Assembly (NCBI GenBank): GCA_964511065.1
Contig: CAZEEG010000017.1
Location: 1 to 64,000, forward strand
Origin: CALBRZ01 sp964511065
GTDB lineage: Bacteria; Planctomycetota; Planctomycetia; Pirellulales; S012-138
Reading direction: 5' to 3'
DNA: 64,000 bases
Under the pieces are notes generated by a model. That model was not told the DNA's origin. It saw nothing but the letters and a program-made list of their open reading frames with translations, and made no database searches. The position numbers and the translations under genes were made by a program. Positions 17,640-26,796 of the stretch are shown piece after piece. How positions within the stretch are numbered: the first letter of the stretch is position 1; the number at the start of each line of letters is the position of its first letter.

Positions 17640-18785
17640 CTATTGTCGCAGCGGGTCGCTCATCGAGACAGCCACCGGAACGAACACCAACAGCGGCAGC
17701 CATGCGGCAAGATGTGGTGTGAGCACCACGGCCGATCCCAGAAAACGGGCACCATAGACGGTCAGCAGAAAAATCGTCACCACGCCCAGGCACAACCCCA
17801 CGGCGACGAATACGTTACGGTTGTCCCTCCGCAACACCAACGGCAATCCCAGGAACAGCAGGTTGATGTCGAGCAGCGGCCGCACAATGCGGGCGTGGAT
17901 GTTCACCCGAACGTTGGCCCCGAAATCCAAGCTGGGGTTGTGCAGGCTGTCGAGCAGTTCCTTGGTGGAGGAAAACTGCAGGAAGCCGCGCGCGCCGGTT
18001 AATTGTTCGAAATCGATCTCGCTGACCACGAAAACTTCGTCGGGCTTGAGCCATTCAAAATCGGCCGGGGTGAGAATGGTCTTTTCGCCCCCCTGGTCAT
18101 AGATCGACGGTTGTTTCAATAAATCCAACGGCTCAGTAACGCCCTGGATCAAATAACCGCTGGGACGGTCACCCTCGGCCGCTCGGAAGTAGGCGCTGTG
18201 GCCGCGGATCTGCCGACCATAGCGATCCATACCCGGCGGAAGCAGGAAGTCGGGATTGGTGATCCGTTTCTCGGCCGCGATGGTATGATCGCCCCGGATG
18301 AGGATGTCTGATCGGTTATCATACCGCGGCTTGAGTTCCTGCCCTTGTTCTCCCAGCAGGTCTTTAGCATTGCGGCTGAGGTCGTTGCGAAAATGGGGCA
18401 ACACCAGTTCGCGGTTCAGCGCGGAGAGAAAACTAATCACGCACACAGTCACAATGATCGGCAAGGCCACGCGAAACCGCGATACGCCCGCGGCCATCAG
18501 GGCGGTCATCTCGTTATGGCGCTGAAGCCAGGTGAGCGTAAACATCGAAGCGATCAGGCACAGCACCCCGCTCGTCAAGTCGAAGAACACGATCGACTTG
18601 AAGAAGTAGAAGGTGCCCATCAGGTGCAGCAGGCCGCCTTCCTGTTTGGCGCACTCCATGAAGTGGTCGAGATTGGAGAATGCATCGAAAACGATGTACA
18701 GCCCGGTGAGGCTGAAGAAGCAGATGAACAGGATCGAAATGAACTGCCAGAGAATGTAGCGGTCGATGATTTTGAGGTTCGGCAT
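17640..18785 (-). CDS. LptF/LptG-family (YjgP/YjgQ) permease
   Basis: A 381-residue inner-membrane protein of the lipopolysaccharide-export permease family. It starts IIDRYILWQFISILF, typical of LptG, followed by three membrane spans with the conserved TWLQRHNEMTALMAAGVS coupling helix. A periplasmic beta-jellyroll-like domain (about 130-285) follows, then three C-terminal spans. The partner permease, LptB ATPase and other Lpt genes are not in the window. The ATG at 18785 has AAGGA about nine bases upstream. LptF and LptG cannot be told apart here, so no symbol is given. Confidence 0.88.
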   Translation of the reverse strand: MPNLKIIDRYILWQFISILFICFFSLTGLYIVFDAFSNLDHFMECAKQEGGLLHLMGTFYFFKSIVFFDLTSGVLCLIASMFTLTWLQRHNEMTALMAAGVSRFRVALPIIVTVCVISFLSALNRELVLPHFRNDLSRNAKDLLGEQGQELKPRYDNRSDILIRGDHTIAAEKRITNPDFLLPPGMDRYGRQIRGHSAYFRAAEGDRPSGYLIQGVTEPLDLLKQPSIYDQGGEKTILTPADFEWLKPDEVFVVSEIDFEQLTGARGFLQFSSTKELLDSLHNPSLDFGANVRVNIHARIVRPLLDINLLFLGLPLVLRRDNRNVFVAVGLCLGVVTIFLLTVYGARFLGSAVVLTPHLAAWLPLLVFVPVAVSMSDPLRQ

Positions 18786-18872
18786 CCGAAGTCATCCTTG
18801 ACGATTCGGTAGGTTTGATCCTGAATGTTCCGGGGTGCGTCGCTTGCGCAGCGGTAACTTGACGGCCCAGCG

Positions 18873-20177
18873 TCAGACGGCTTCCTTGCCGGCCGCCTGC
18901 TGCAGCACGTCCTCAATTGCCTGCCCCAGCAGTTGCATGCCGGTGCGAATGCGCGCGGGGCTTTGCACGCCAAAACTCAAGCGGATGGTATTTCGCTGCG
19001 GCCTCGCACCCTCGGCCGGGAAGCAGTAAACACCGGGAACGTACAACACCCCCAGTTGCTGGGCCCGGTGGAACAGCGGCCCGCTGGGGCTGCTATCCAC
19101 GTTCTCAGGCAGGGTGAGCCACACGTATAAACCGCCGTCAGGCTTAATCCACGATACCCCGGGAATGTGGGCCAGGTACTCGTCGGCACTTTGCAGCATC
19201 GCTTGTAACTTTTCGTTGTAAGCGGACCGCAGTCGCTGCACGTGGGGCTCATATAACCCGCGCTCCAGCACCGTGAACATCACATGCTGTGCAAAATTGG
19301 GCGAGCCAAAGTCGATGTTGCCCTTCTGATCCAGCACGTGCTCCACCAGTCGTTTGGGAAGCAATCCCCAGCCCACGCGGATGCCCGGCGAGTACGACTT
19401 GGAAAAGGTTTGCGTGACCACGACGGTTTCACCCTCGGGATCGAACGCCCTCATACTGGGAAGATCGTCGCCCTGGTAGCGCAGTTCGCGGTAAGCCGCG
19501 TCTTCCAGCAGGTACAGGCGGTGGTGCTTCGACCAGCGACGAACCAACTCCACGATTTGGGGGCGGCGCTCCGCTGAAAGCGTAATACTGCTGGGATTGT
19601 CGAAGTAGGTTGTCAGATACACAGCCTTCACGCGGGGCAACTCGCCCGACGCTTCCAATTGGCGGAATGTGGCATCGAGTGCATCGGGCAGAATCCCGTT
19701 CTCATCGACGGCCACCCCCAAGCTCCGCACGCCCAGATTGGCGACCATGCCCAGGAACACAAAGTAACTCGGAGCGGCGCACAGCACGATGTCGCCCGGA
19801 TCGAACAGGGTATCCGCGATCACATGCAGCAGTTCATTGCTGCCGGCGGTCACCACCACCTGGTTGATTGACACGTTCCAATCGCCGGGACGGACTCCAT
19901 CGGCCCGCTGGAGTCGTTCAAGCAGCAACTCCCGCAGCGGTGGATAGCCCGCCGTGGTGCCGTACTGCAAGGCGGCCCGGGCGGCAACAGCATCGCTCAA
20001 GAGGACATCCAGCGCGGCGCGGGTCGCCTCGACGGGCAACGTGGCCTGGTCGACGAAACCGGCCGCGAGGGAGATCAGGTTGGGGTTCTCCAACGCCAAC
20101 TGCATGAGTTGGCTGATGGGTTGCCCCTTGGCCCATTTTGCACGCTGGCTGATTCCGTTGGTCGAGTGCATTCGCAT
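18873..20177 (-). CDS. PLP-dependent class I/II aminotransferase
   Basis: A 434-residue fold-type I PLP enzyme of the subgroup that includes 2-aminoadipate and aromatic aminotransferases (MocR/ARO8-like). It has TAGSNELLH near residue 110 for cofactor phosphate contacts, YFDNPSS, LEDAAYRELRY (cofactor-binding Asp and Tyr), the Schiff-base Lys in TQTFSKSYSPGIRVGW, and NTIRLSFG near the C-terminus for the substrate carboxylate Arg. There is no N-terminal DNA-binding domain, so it is an enzyme rather than a MocR regulator. Substrate is not determined. The ATG at 20177 is used; a second ATG two codons on is possible. Confidence 0.88.
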   Translation of the reverse strand: MRMHSTNGISQRAKWAKGQPISQLMQLALENPNLISLAAGFVDQATLPVEATRAALDVLLSDAVAARAALQYGTTAGYPPLRELLLERLQRADGVRPGDWNVSINQVVVTAGSNELLHVIADTLFDPGDIVLCAAPSYFVFLGMVANLGVRSLGVAVDENGILPDALDATFRQLEASGELPRVKAVYLTTYFDNPSSITLSAERRPQIVELVRRWSKHHRLYLLEDAAYRELRYQGDDLPSMRAFDPEGETVVVTQTFSKSYSPGIRVGWGLLPKRLVEHVLDQKGNIDFGSPNFAQHVMFTVLERGLYEPHVQRLRSAYNEKLQAMLQSADEYLAHIPGVSWIKPDGGLYVWLTLPENVDSSPSGPLFHRAQQLGVLYVPGVYCFPAEGARPQRNTIRLSFGVQSPARIRTGMQLLGQAIEDVLQQAAGKEAV

Positions 20178-21339
20178 GGCTTTCGCTGTTGGTCGTGCCA
20201 GGCGGTTTGCCCGCCCGGCGACTGGGCACCGTTATAGGATATGTGGCGAGTCTACGTACATAGGAGCCGCCCAGGAGGTATGGAAGTGGGCGCTGCCGCG
20301 CGCCAACTATGATGCTGGCACCCCTTTTGCTCGTCTCCACCGCTGGGGGGATGCCGCCACGCTCTTGCAGCACCGGAAGGACCGGGATTCACGGAGACTG
20401 TTTAGCCCCCCATCCGGTTCGCATGCCGGTCGATGAAAGCGATCCATCCGGCATAAGCGGTACGATCCGCGCGATATGGGAAGATTGGCACGACTTGTCG
20501 GTTTCCGTTGTAATCTCAGGATCGAAAAAATACGAAGAATAGGTTGCTAAGGAGGCCCTTTACGGCTCTCCAGCGGGTCGCTGCGATCAGGGGTGGTTGC
20601 AGCGGCACCGTGGGCAACAGGCCTCGGTGGCACCGGGGGCTGAACTGCGGCTAACTGACAAGCGAGTCTGCTTCTCCCTCGCGCATCAGGGTCCAACACG
20701 TCAGTTGCAGTGGTTTGGCCTCTGCGCCACCGAGGTTTATTTCATTCTAGCCGTACCACCGGGACATTTCTTCCTGCCGCCGGCTTGGCGACCCCCCGGT
20801 TTCGATGGGCTGCCCGCCCAAGAGAAGCCAAGAGCAAGTCGGCGGGAACCACCGATGCGCGCAGTGCTGTTATCCCCGCTGTGCCGCTGCGCGGTTGCTT
20901 GATGCGCACCAAAAGACGCGGCGAGCGGCCGAAGAGAGCATTTACGGCTCATGAAGATCGGGAATGCGTCGCCCCCCGGCGCATTGTGTACGCCCCCTGC
21001 AAAGTGCCACGGCCAGACCAGGAACAACCGTGTCGAGTTTGCAGGGACCGAGAAAGGCCGGGGGAAGGTTGGACCGCGACGCGCAAAGAAGCAGTCGACG
21101 GCCACGGCCAGCTTGCCGCGCCACACTGCTGTGGGACGTTGCTCGCCGAGAGGCAGGTCAGGATTTCCTGCCTCTCGGGCGAGAAACGGAACCAGGAGGG
21201 AGCGTTGCCAAACGCCGCAGCGTCCATAAGCTGCCGAGGGAGGGGAAACAGCCCATGGATAGCTGCGGCGGTTGGCGCCTCCGCGAAGTACGCCTCACCG
21301 CTTCAGGATCGGGGGGAACGGTGCGCCGCATACACGGAG
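20178..21339. other. Large region without convincing genes, hairpin-rich
   Basis: This region of nearly 1.2 kb has overlapping open frames on both strands, but their translations are Arg/Pro/Gly-rich with no motif, and none has a good start. It contains three perfect or near-perfect hairpins at 20963-21183 (listed separately). I looked for the core sequences of RNase P RNA, tmRNA and SRP RNA and did not see them. Confidence 0.5.
20963..21183. ncRNA. Candidate structured RNA: three successive hairpins
   Basis: Hairpin 1 is AATGCG/CGCATT (20963-20985). Hairpin 2 is CCCTGCAAA (20995-21003) with TTTGCAGGG (21038-21046), enclosing an inner CACGG/CCGTG pairing. Hairpin 3 pairs 21142-21157 with 21167-21183 as a 16-base-pair stem with one bulged base and a 9-base loop. 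So many strong stems in a gene-free region suggests a structured RNA or a processed leader, but the strand and ends cannot be fixed from sequence alone, and none of the stems is followed by a T-run. Confidence 0.35.
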
Positions 21340-21558
21340 TTAGGTGGGACCAGGCAGATAAGTCTGTGGAAGCATGGGGGCGCCGGGGCCAAGCCCTGGA
21401 GCGCACGTATCGCAGGGGCCCGTCACGCACGGGGGAGAATAGTACACCTCGCAGGGAACCCCGCACGCATCGCCGTTGTTCCACCACCGGCAGCGGCGGC
21501 AACCGATGCTGGTCGTCGTCAGGATCACAACGACCGCCAGAATCATCAGCCTCTTCAT
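21340..21558 (-). CDS. Small Cys-rich lipoprotein, unknown function
   Basis: A 72-residue protein with a clear lipoprotein signal: MKRLMILAVVVILTTTSIGC, with lipobox Cys at 20. The mature part has several further Cys residues (in CRRCRW, DACGVPC, PPC, GPC and DTC) and is Gly/Pro-rich at the end. The start is the ATG at 21558, preceded by GGAG with a spacing of about eight bases; the open frame begins 14 codons further upstream. Short Cys-rich lipoproteins of this sort are common in planctomycetes and have no known function; I recognise no family. It may be anchored in a membrane with disulfides or metal held by its Cys pairs. Confidence 0.7.
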   Translation of the reverse strand: MKRLMILAVVVILTTTSIGCRRCRWWNNGDACGVPCEVYYSPPCVTGPCDTCAPGLGPGAPMLPQTYLPGPT

Positions 21559-21973
21559 GCTCTTGCTCCGGAAAACGGGAGGGCCGGGAGGGGGGCCCAT
21601 TCAGGCAGGTTGGCCGTTGCCCGCACGGCCGGCAAAATCCGTCTCCACGAGCTTTACCGGATGCTGGCGGCAACAGGTTGGTGATGGCTCCGTCTTGCGG
21701 GGCCACGAAACCATACACCACGCGGATTGATGTGCAAATCAAACCGTTGCTTTTTTTCACACGACTGTTGCTTTTTCACGTCATGGCCGCACTTCATAGG
21801 GTAGATTTGCCTGACCCGTGAACTCGCGCAATGAACGCGCGATGAGCAGGCGTGTTGCCCTAGTAGTGGGGCGATGCACGACTTGATGGTCCAGCCGGCT
21901 TAAACCATAAGCCCACCTGCGGCTCGCTGGTCCGGAACCCACCAGGCGGATTTCACCCCCCCACCTTGTGCTC
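21559..21973. other. Divergent intergenic region
   Basis: This 415-base region lies between the small lipoprotein and the hydrolase-like gene. It holds a candidate minus-strand promoter at 21710-21737 and two copies of GTTGC-T(5-7)-CAC near 21743-21780. No gene is evident. Confidence 0.45.
21710..21737 (-). promoter_or_regulatory. Candidate promoter of the small lipoprotein
   Basis: On the minus strand TTGCAC (21732-21737) and TATGGT (21710-21715) are 16 bases apart, the same -35 box and spacing as the tRNA-Gly promoter. Transcription would begin near 21703, leaving an untranslated leader of about 145 bases. The -10 match is moderate. Confidence 0.4.
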
Positions 21974-23161
21974 ATGCGAGAACGACGGCCTGTTGCGATG
22001 ATCGTGCCGATGCAATTGGGAGCGGCAGCCCCGTGGCGGCAGTTGCTTGGCCTGGGGCTGTGCGCACTCTTGGTGAATGCGATTCTGCTGTGCGCCACGA
22101 TCGTAGCGGCGCCCGCCTTGAATGGTCCTGACGATGCTGGGGCGTTTGCCGGCACGGATCGCGATGCACCCTTGCCGCCGATCGAACAGCGGCTACCCGC
22201 TCCGCCGCTGCCGCCCGCGCCCGATTTGCAGGCTTCACCGGGCCAATTGCCGCGGCCCTTGGCCCTGCGCGATGATGTCTGGCTGGTGGAAACACGCGAT
22301 CCTACGCCCGCCAACCCCGGCCCGGACTTCTACCGCTATAGCGGCGGGCGTCGCCATTCCGCCAGCCTGGCGGAATTTCTGGCGGCCAACGAAGATGGGC
22401 TTCCGCTCTGCATCTGGATTCACGGCTACCAGATTTGTCCTGATACGGCAGAACCCCAAGGGCTGGCCGTGTACGAGCAGATGCGGCGGCATTGCCCCCC
22501 GGGTGTCCATTTCCGCTTTGTGATCTGGTCGTGGCCCAGCATCAAGTCCGGCCCATACTGCATCGACGCCAAACGGAAAGCGCGGCGCAGCGACGTAGAA
22601 GGACTCAAGCTGGCGCGGCTTATCCGCCAACTGCCGCCCCATGTTCCAGTGGGGTTGTTGGGCTTCAGCTTTGGCGCCAGGGCAACCGGCGCGACACTCC
22701 ATTTCCTGGGCGGCGGCCGGATTGCCAACATGGTGCTGTGTGAAGCCACTGAGCCGGAACTGCGGCCAGTCCGTGCGGTGCTGTTTGCCGGAGCGTTGGA
22801 CCACGACGCTTTTAGTCCTTCCGGATTGCATAGCCAGGCCGCGTCGGTGGTCGACTGCGTCTGGGCGTTCGTCAACCGGTGCGACCCCGTGTTGTTGGCG
22901 TACCGGCACCTGGAGAGTTTCCGCGGAACGGTGGCCATGGGGCATACCGGACCGGTCGGAGTAGCCACCATCGCGCGGCCCGGACAATTCATCACTCTCG
23001 ACGCGACGGCCCGGGTTCTGTTCAGCCACGACTGGCGACACTATGTCAACAATCCCAAGATCATGGGGCCGGCCACGGCGCTGCTGCTGTTTGCCGACTG
23101 TTACCAACCGCTGGGTTGCGAATCCGTACACTGGTTGAACGCTGCCGCCACCGGGCGGTGA
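21974..23161 (+). CDS. Membrane-anchored alpha/beta hydrolase-like protein
   Basis: A protein of about 395 residues with one N-terminal hydrophobic segment (WRQLLGLGLCALLVNAILLCATIVAAP), then a Pro-rich linker and an alpha/beta-hydrolase-like core. WIHGYQ fits the strand before the oxyanion hole, and GFSFGAR is a nucleophile elbow with Ser. A late SHDWRHYV contains possible catalytic His and Asp residues. This points to a serine hydrolase or lipase-like fold facing the periplasm, but the substrate is unknown. The start is uncertain: ATG at 21974 or 21998 and GTG at 21968 are all in frame. It stands alone, divergent from the small lipoprotein and convergent with tatD. Confidence 0.7.
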   Translation: MRERRPVAMIVPMQLGAAAPWRQLLGLGLCALLVNAILLCATIVAAPALNGPDDAGAFAGTDRDAPLPPIEQRLPAPPLPPAPDLQASPGQLPRPLALRDDVWLVETRDPTPANPGPDFYRYSGGRRHSASLAEFLAANEDGLPLCIWIHGYQICPDTAEPQGLAVYEQMRRHCPPGVHFRFVIWSWPSIKSGPYCIDAKRKARRSDVEGLKLARLIRQLPPHVPVGLLGFSFGARATGATLHFLGGGRIANMVLCEATEPELRPVRAVLFAGALDHDAFSPSGLHSQAASVVDCVWAFVNRCDPVLLAYRHLESFRGTVAMGHTGPVGVATIARPGQFITLDATARVLFSHDWRHYVNNPKIMGPATALLLFADCYQPLGCESVHWLNAAATGR

Positions 23162-23228
23162 GAACCAGGCGGATTCCCCTCATGGGCATGGGCCGCTTGC
23201 GGATTGCTGCGGCGGCGCGTGCTTGCAT

Positions 23229-24005
23229 CTAGTTCAGCCCAAACAGGCGCCGGGCATTCTGCGTGGTCAATGCAGCAAACGCTTCGAGCGTTTGCCCCCG
23301 GGCCTCGGCCAGGCAGGCCGCCGTATGTACGACATGGGCCGGTTCATTGCGTTTGCCGCGAAGTGGATGCGGCGAAAGATACGGCGAATCGGTTTCGATC
23401 AGGATGCGGTCATCGGGAATCTGCCGGGCTACTTCCCGCAGCTCGCCGGACTTGCGGAAGGTGGCCATGCCGGCAAAGCTGACGTGCAACCCAAGTTCCA
23501 GGCATTCGGCAGCCATCTCGGCCGTGCTGCAGAACGAGTGCATGATGCCGCGGATCGGCCCGCGAGCGGCGGCCTCGCGCAGCATGGCGAGGATATCGTT
23601 GTCGCAGTCGCGACTGTGGATCACGACCGGAAGACCGGTTTGCTGTGACAGCCGCAAGTGTCGGTCGAAGTAATCCTGCTGTACTTCAAAGGGCGTGTAA
23701 TCCCAGTAACGGTCCAGGCCGGTTTCGCCCAGCGCGACCACGTTGGGCTGTTGAATGAGGGTCTGGATCCGGTCCCAGTCGCCCGGTTCGGCCTGCCCGG
23801 CATAGTTGGGCTGGATGCCTGCCGCGGCATACACGTCCTGGTTGGCTGCAGCCAGTTGAACCGTTGCCTCGCTGCTTATAGCAGTAATGCCTACGGCAAG
23901 GATCGACGTTACCCCAGCGGCAGCGGCGCGCTCAAGTACCTGCTGACGGTCCTCGTCAAATTCCGTTTGATCGAGATGGGCGTGCGTATCAAAAAACTCT
24001 GGCAT
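23229..24005 (-). CDS. tatD: TatD-family metal-dependent deoxyribonuclease
   Basis: A 258-residue TIM-barrel hydrolase of the amidohydrolase superfamily; family members have metal-dependent DNase activity. It begins FFDTHAHLDQ with the metal-binding His8 and His10, then LGETGLD (bridging Glu), VIHSRD, MHSFC and ETDSPYLSP with the final Asp ligand. All ligands are present. The ATG at 24005 puts the HxH motif in the normal place; the frame extends upstream into the gap before the next gene without support. No tat export genes are nearby. Confidence 0.93.
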   Translation of the reverse strand: MPEFFDTHAHLDQTEFDEDRQQVLERAAAAGVTSILAVGITAISSEATVQLAAANQDVYAAAGIQPNYAGQAEPGDWDRIQTLIQQPNVVALGETGLDRYWDYTPFEVQQDYFDRHLRLSQQTGLPVVIHSRDCDNDILAMLREAAARGPIRGIMHSFCSTAEMAAECLELGLHVSFAGMATFRKSGELREVARQIPDDRILIETDSPYLSPHPLRGKRNEPAHVVHTAACLAEARGQTLEAFAALTTQNARRLFGLN

Positions 24006-24172
24006 GACAAAGCGAGATTGAGGATGGGCCGAAAACCATGCTGGCCAGCGTGCGCGAACCGGCCGCACGGCGCGCGATCGGCCCAGCGGGGATCATCGCA
24101 CTGAGGGCGCGTGCCAGCCAGCGGTGCCTCATTGCGGCCACATGTCGCGCAACGAACACCGGCAAGCCGTCC

Positions 24173-24598
24173 CTACGCGCCTGCCGGCTCAACAGCCAGT
24201 TCTTGCAATTGCTCGAGATGAGCGCGTTCTGCCCCCAGCACTTCTTCAGCCAGGGCTTGGGCCTCAGGATCGCCCTGAAGCTGAGCCACGCACCGTTCAA
24301 TCGCGCGGATGTCGGCCTTCTGGTGGCGAATCAATTCCGGAATCAAGTGGCTGACCGACACAAAGTTGAGATGCGTGTAGTGTGTTGGGAATGTGCCTGC
24401 CTCAACACGCCCTCGCCGGTCAAGGATTGCGTCGGCCAATCGGGAGGCAGCCGCCTGCTGATTGGCGTGGATGTTGGCAAGCACGGCAGCGACACGCTGG
24501 TCGCCCCGGTTGACGTACAGCGACGCTTGCGCCAAGTACGCCGGCAGCGAACGGTTTTGCAATTGAAGCAGCCGATTCAACACGTCCACACTGGCCAT
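24173..24598 (-). CDS. Helical, possibly ferritin-like protein
   Basis: A 141-residue, probably all-helical protein that I cannot assign firmly. It has four predicted helices, several His and Glu residues (NIHANQQ, THYTHLNFVSVSHLIPELIRHQ and AERAHLEQL) and an E-xx-H pattern near the C-terminus that would suit a ferritin-like di-metal fold. The expected second E-xx-H is not obvious, so a metal site is only a guess. The ATG at 24598 is used; longer frames run into the start of the nuo operon end. It lies between nuoN and tatD on the minus strand, so it could be the last gene of the nuo transcript. Confidence 0.6.
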   Translation of the reverse strand: MASVDVLNRLLQLQNRSLPAYLAQASLYVNRGDQRVAAVLANIHANQQAAASRLADAILDRRGRVEAGTFPTHYTHLNFVSVSHLIPELIRHQKADIRAIERCVAQLQGDPEAQALAEEVLGAERAHLEQLQELAVEPAGA

Positions 24599-24756
24599 TT
24601 CTAGCTCGTTAATTTTGGTAGGTTCTCGCCGATGCTTGCGGGTGGATGCCCGGGGGGCTGGTGGCCTGCCGGAATCGGTCGCCGCAACCTGGAGCGCGTC
24701 TCGCAAGCGGCCCGTACGCTTGGCTGTTGTATTGCGGCGGGAGCCTGCCAGGTGTG

Positions 24757-26706
24757 CTAGTACAATAGGCTCCGCGCCGAGGACACCGCCCAATTCAGTA
24801 CCGGCTCCCAGAAAACGCCGAAAATCAGCAGCGGCAGCGTGAGGGCCAGCACAAAAAGGCCATTGATCGACGTGAAAACCGGCAACTCGACGGGGCGGGT
24901 ATCCACGGGCTCCTCAAAGGTCATCACCCGAATGACCCGCATGTAATAGAACAAGCTGATCACGGTATTCAAGGCGCCGATCATCAGTACAACGATCATA
25001 CCCGCGTCGGCCAGTGAACTGAAGATGGCGAACTTGCCTGCAAATCCCACCAGTGGCGGAATTCCGATCAGGCTCAGCAGAACCAGCCCAAAGCAAATCG
25101 CCACGCCGGGCGACCGCCGCATCAGGCCGCGATAAGCCGAGATGCTCTCGCTGCCGGTTTGATTGCGTATCAGGGCTACAATCAGAAACGCCGTAAGGTT
25201 CATGAACAGGTACATCACAATGTAAAAGCCGAGCGTGCCAACGGCCCAGGTTGCATCGTCCTGGTTGGACCGGCCGGCGAGTGCCATCGCCGCGGCAGCC
25301 GGCATCATCATGTAGCCGGCCTGGGCGATGGTGGAGTAGCCCAACAAGCGTTTGATGTTTTCCTGGCGATAGGCCGCCAGGTTGCCGAAGGTTGCCGTCG
25401 CGACTGCCAAGACGGCAATCAGCGTGGCGACAAACCAGCGGACAATCTCCAGGGCTTCCTGTCGGTTTTTGGGGTTTGTGGTAGCAGCGGCAGTGCCGGC
25501 CGAAGCTTCCGAGGGCGCTGGATTGGAAGACGCTGTATTTGAAGACCCTGCCTGGGATGCATCGGGGGATGCCGCCGCTTGTGGAGCGGTTTCGGCGGGC
25601 TCGCTGCCCAAGGACTCCACCGGCGGAGCTTCGACGGGGGATGGATCGACGGCGGAATCATTAACCGGTGCCTGGCTGGCATCCTGCATCGCCACCAGCA
25701 CGAAAGGGACCGTTCGCGCCGGCTCGGTACGCAGCGAGGCCGTTCGGGCCGCCACCTTTCGCTCCGATTTCTCTGGTTGCGGCTCCACGGCCGCCTGCTG
25801 GGCGGACGCGGTTGTCGCCGTCACCGTCGCGGGCGCTCTGGCATCTTCTGGCAGATAGCTCAATCCGATGCCCAACCGAATCAACAGGGCCAAGGCGGCC
25901 GCCTTGGAGGCGACGGAGAGGAAGCCGCCGATCTCGGCTGCGGCGCCTTCAAAAACGTCGGGAGCCCAAAACTGAAACGGCACGGCCGATAGCTTGAACG
26001 CCAGCCCCACCATGATCATCAGCCCACCCAGGGCCAGTACCGTCACGGTGGGCTGCACGGCTCCGCCCATCATCATGTCGGCCAGGCGCGCGGCGGCCGT
26101 GGGGATATGGACACTGCCGAGCATCCCGCCCACCAGGCTGATGCCGTACAGCATCACGCCGGCCGCTCCAGCGCCGAACACGGCAAATTTTAGCGCGGCT
26201 TCGCTGCTTTGCCGGCGGCCCTTGAGAATGCCGCTGAGGGCGTAAGACGGCACGCTTGCCATCTCCACGGCCAAGAACACCGTCAGCAGGTGGTTCGCCG
26301 TCGCCATCAAGCACATGCCAACGGTCGCGCCCAAGGCCAGGGTGTAGAAGTCGGGTGCATCCTCGCGGTCGGGAATGCCGGTCCGGGCCGTCATCAGCAC
26401 GAACAGCACCAGAAAACTCAGCAGGAAAATCCGCATGAACACGGCGAACTGGTCAAATACCAGCATGCCTGTAAAAATTTCCTGCCGTTCGATGCCATTC
26501 CAGGTTTGAACAATGGCTAGCGCCAGCGCTGCACCGCTTCCCAAGAAGGCCAATAGCGAGGTGCTTAGCCGCCGGCCGAACATGATCCGCACCACCAGCA
26601 GCAGCACAATCGTGCCGCACAGGGCCAGTTCCGGCGCGAACAGCTTGAGCGAGGCCAACGTGTCGCTCTGCAGGAGGTCGATCTGTGTTGGGAAGTCAGG
26701 GTTCAC
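24757..26706 (-). CDS. nuoN: NADH-quinone oxidoreductase subunit N (antiporter-like)
   Basis: A 649-residue membrane subunit of respiratory complex I that forms one of the proton-pumping channels. The antiporter core is visible: LTVFLAVEMASVPSYALSG with the key Glu in helix 5, FKLSAVPFQFWAPDVFEGA with the broken-helix Lys, and YRQENIKRLLGYSTIAQAGY with the second half-channel Lys. The protein is well over the usual length of about 480-500 because of an Ala/Pro/Ser/Glu-rich hydrophilic insertion (about residues 286-415). The start is GTG at 26706. It is the last nuo gene of the operon. Confidence 0.92.
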   Translation of the reverse strand: MNPDFPTQIDLLQSDTLASLKLFAPELALCGTIVLLLVVRIMFGRRLSTSLLAFLGSGAALALAIVQTWNGIERQEIFTGMLVFDQFAVFMRIFLLSFLVLFVLMTARTGIPDREDAPDFYTLALGATVGMCLMATANHLLTVFLAVEMASVPSYALSGILKGRRQSSEAALKFAVFGAGAAGVMLYGISLVGGMLGSVHIPTAAARLADMMMGGAVQPTVTVLALGGLMIMVGLAFKLSAVPFQFWAPDVFEGAAAEIGGFLSVASKAAALALLIRLGIGLSYLPEDARAPATVTATTASAQQAAVEPQPEKSERKVAARTASLRTEPARTVPFVLVAMQDASQAPVNDSAVDPSPVEAPPVESLGSEPAETAPQAAASPDASQAGSSNTASSNPAPSEASAGTAAATTNPKNRQEALEIVRWFVATLIAVLAVATATFGNLAAYRQENIKRLLGYSTIAQAGYMMMPAAAAMALAGRSNQDDATWAVGTLGFYIVMYLFMNLTAFLIVALIRNQTGSESISAYRGLMRRSPGVAICFGLVLLSLIGIPPLVGFAGKFAIFSSLADAGMIVVLMIGALNTVISLFYYMRVIRVMTFEEPVDTRPVELPVFTSINGLFVLALTLPLLIFGVFWEPVLNWAVSSARSLLY

Positions 26707-26796
26707 AGGTCTGTCGTGCCGAATTCAGGAGAAAATGGTGCAAAATACTGAGCCGCGGCTGAAGCGGGGAGAAATCCCCTCCTCGCCCTTGGCTTT

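Noticed and set aside
20964..21821. Plus-strand frame of 285 codons in the gene-free region
   Set aside because: Arg/Pro/Gly-rich translation without motif; it crosses the hairpins and overlaps the small lipoprotein gene on the other strand, which has a signal peptide and ribosome site.
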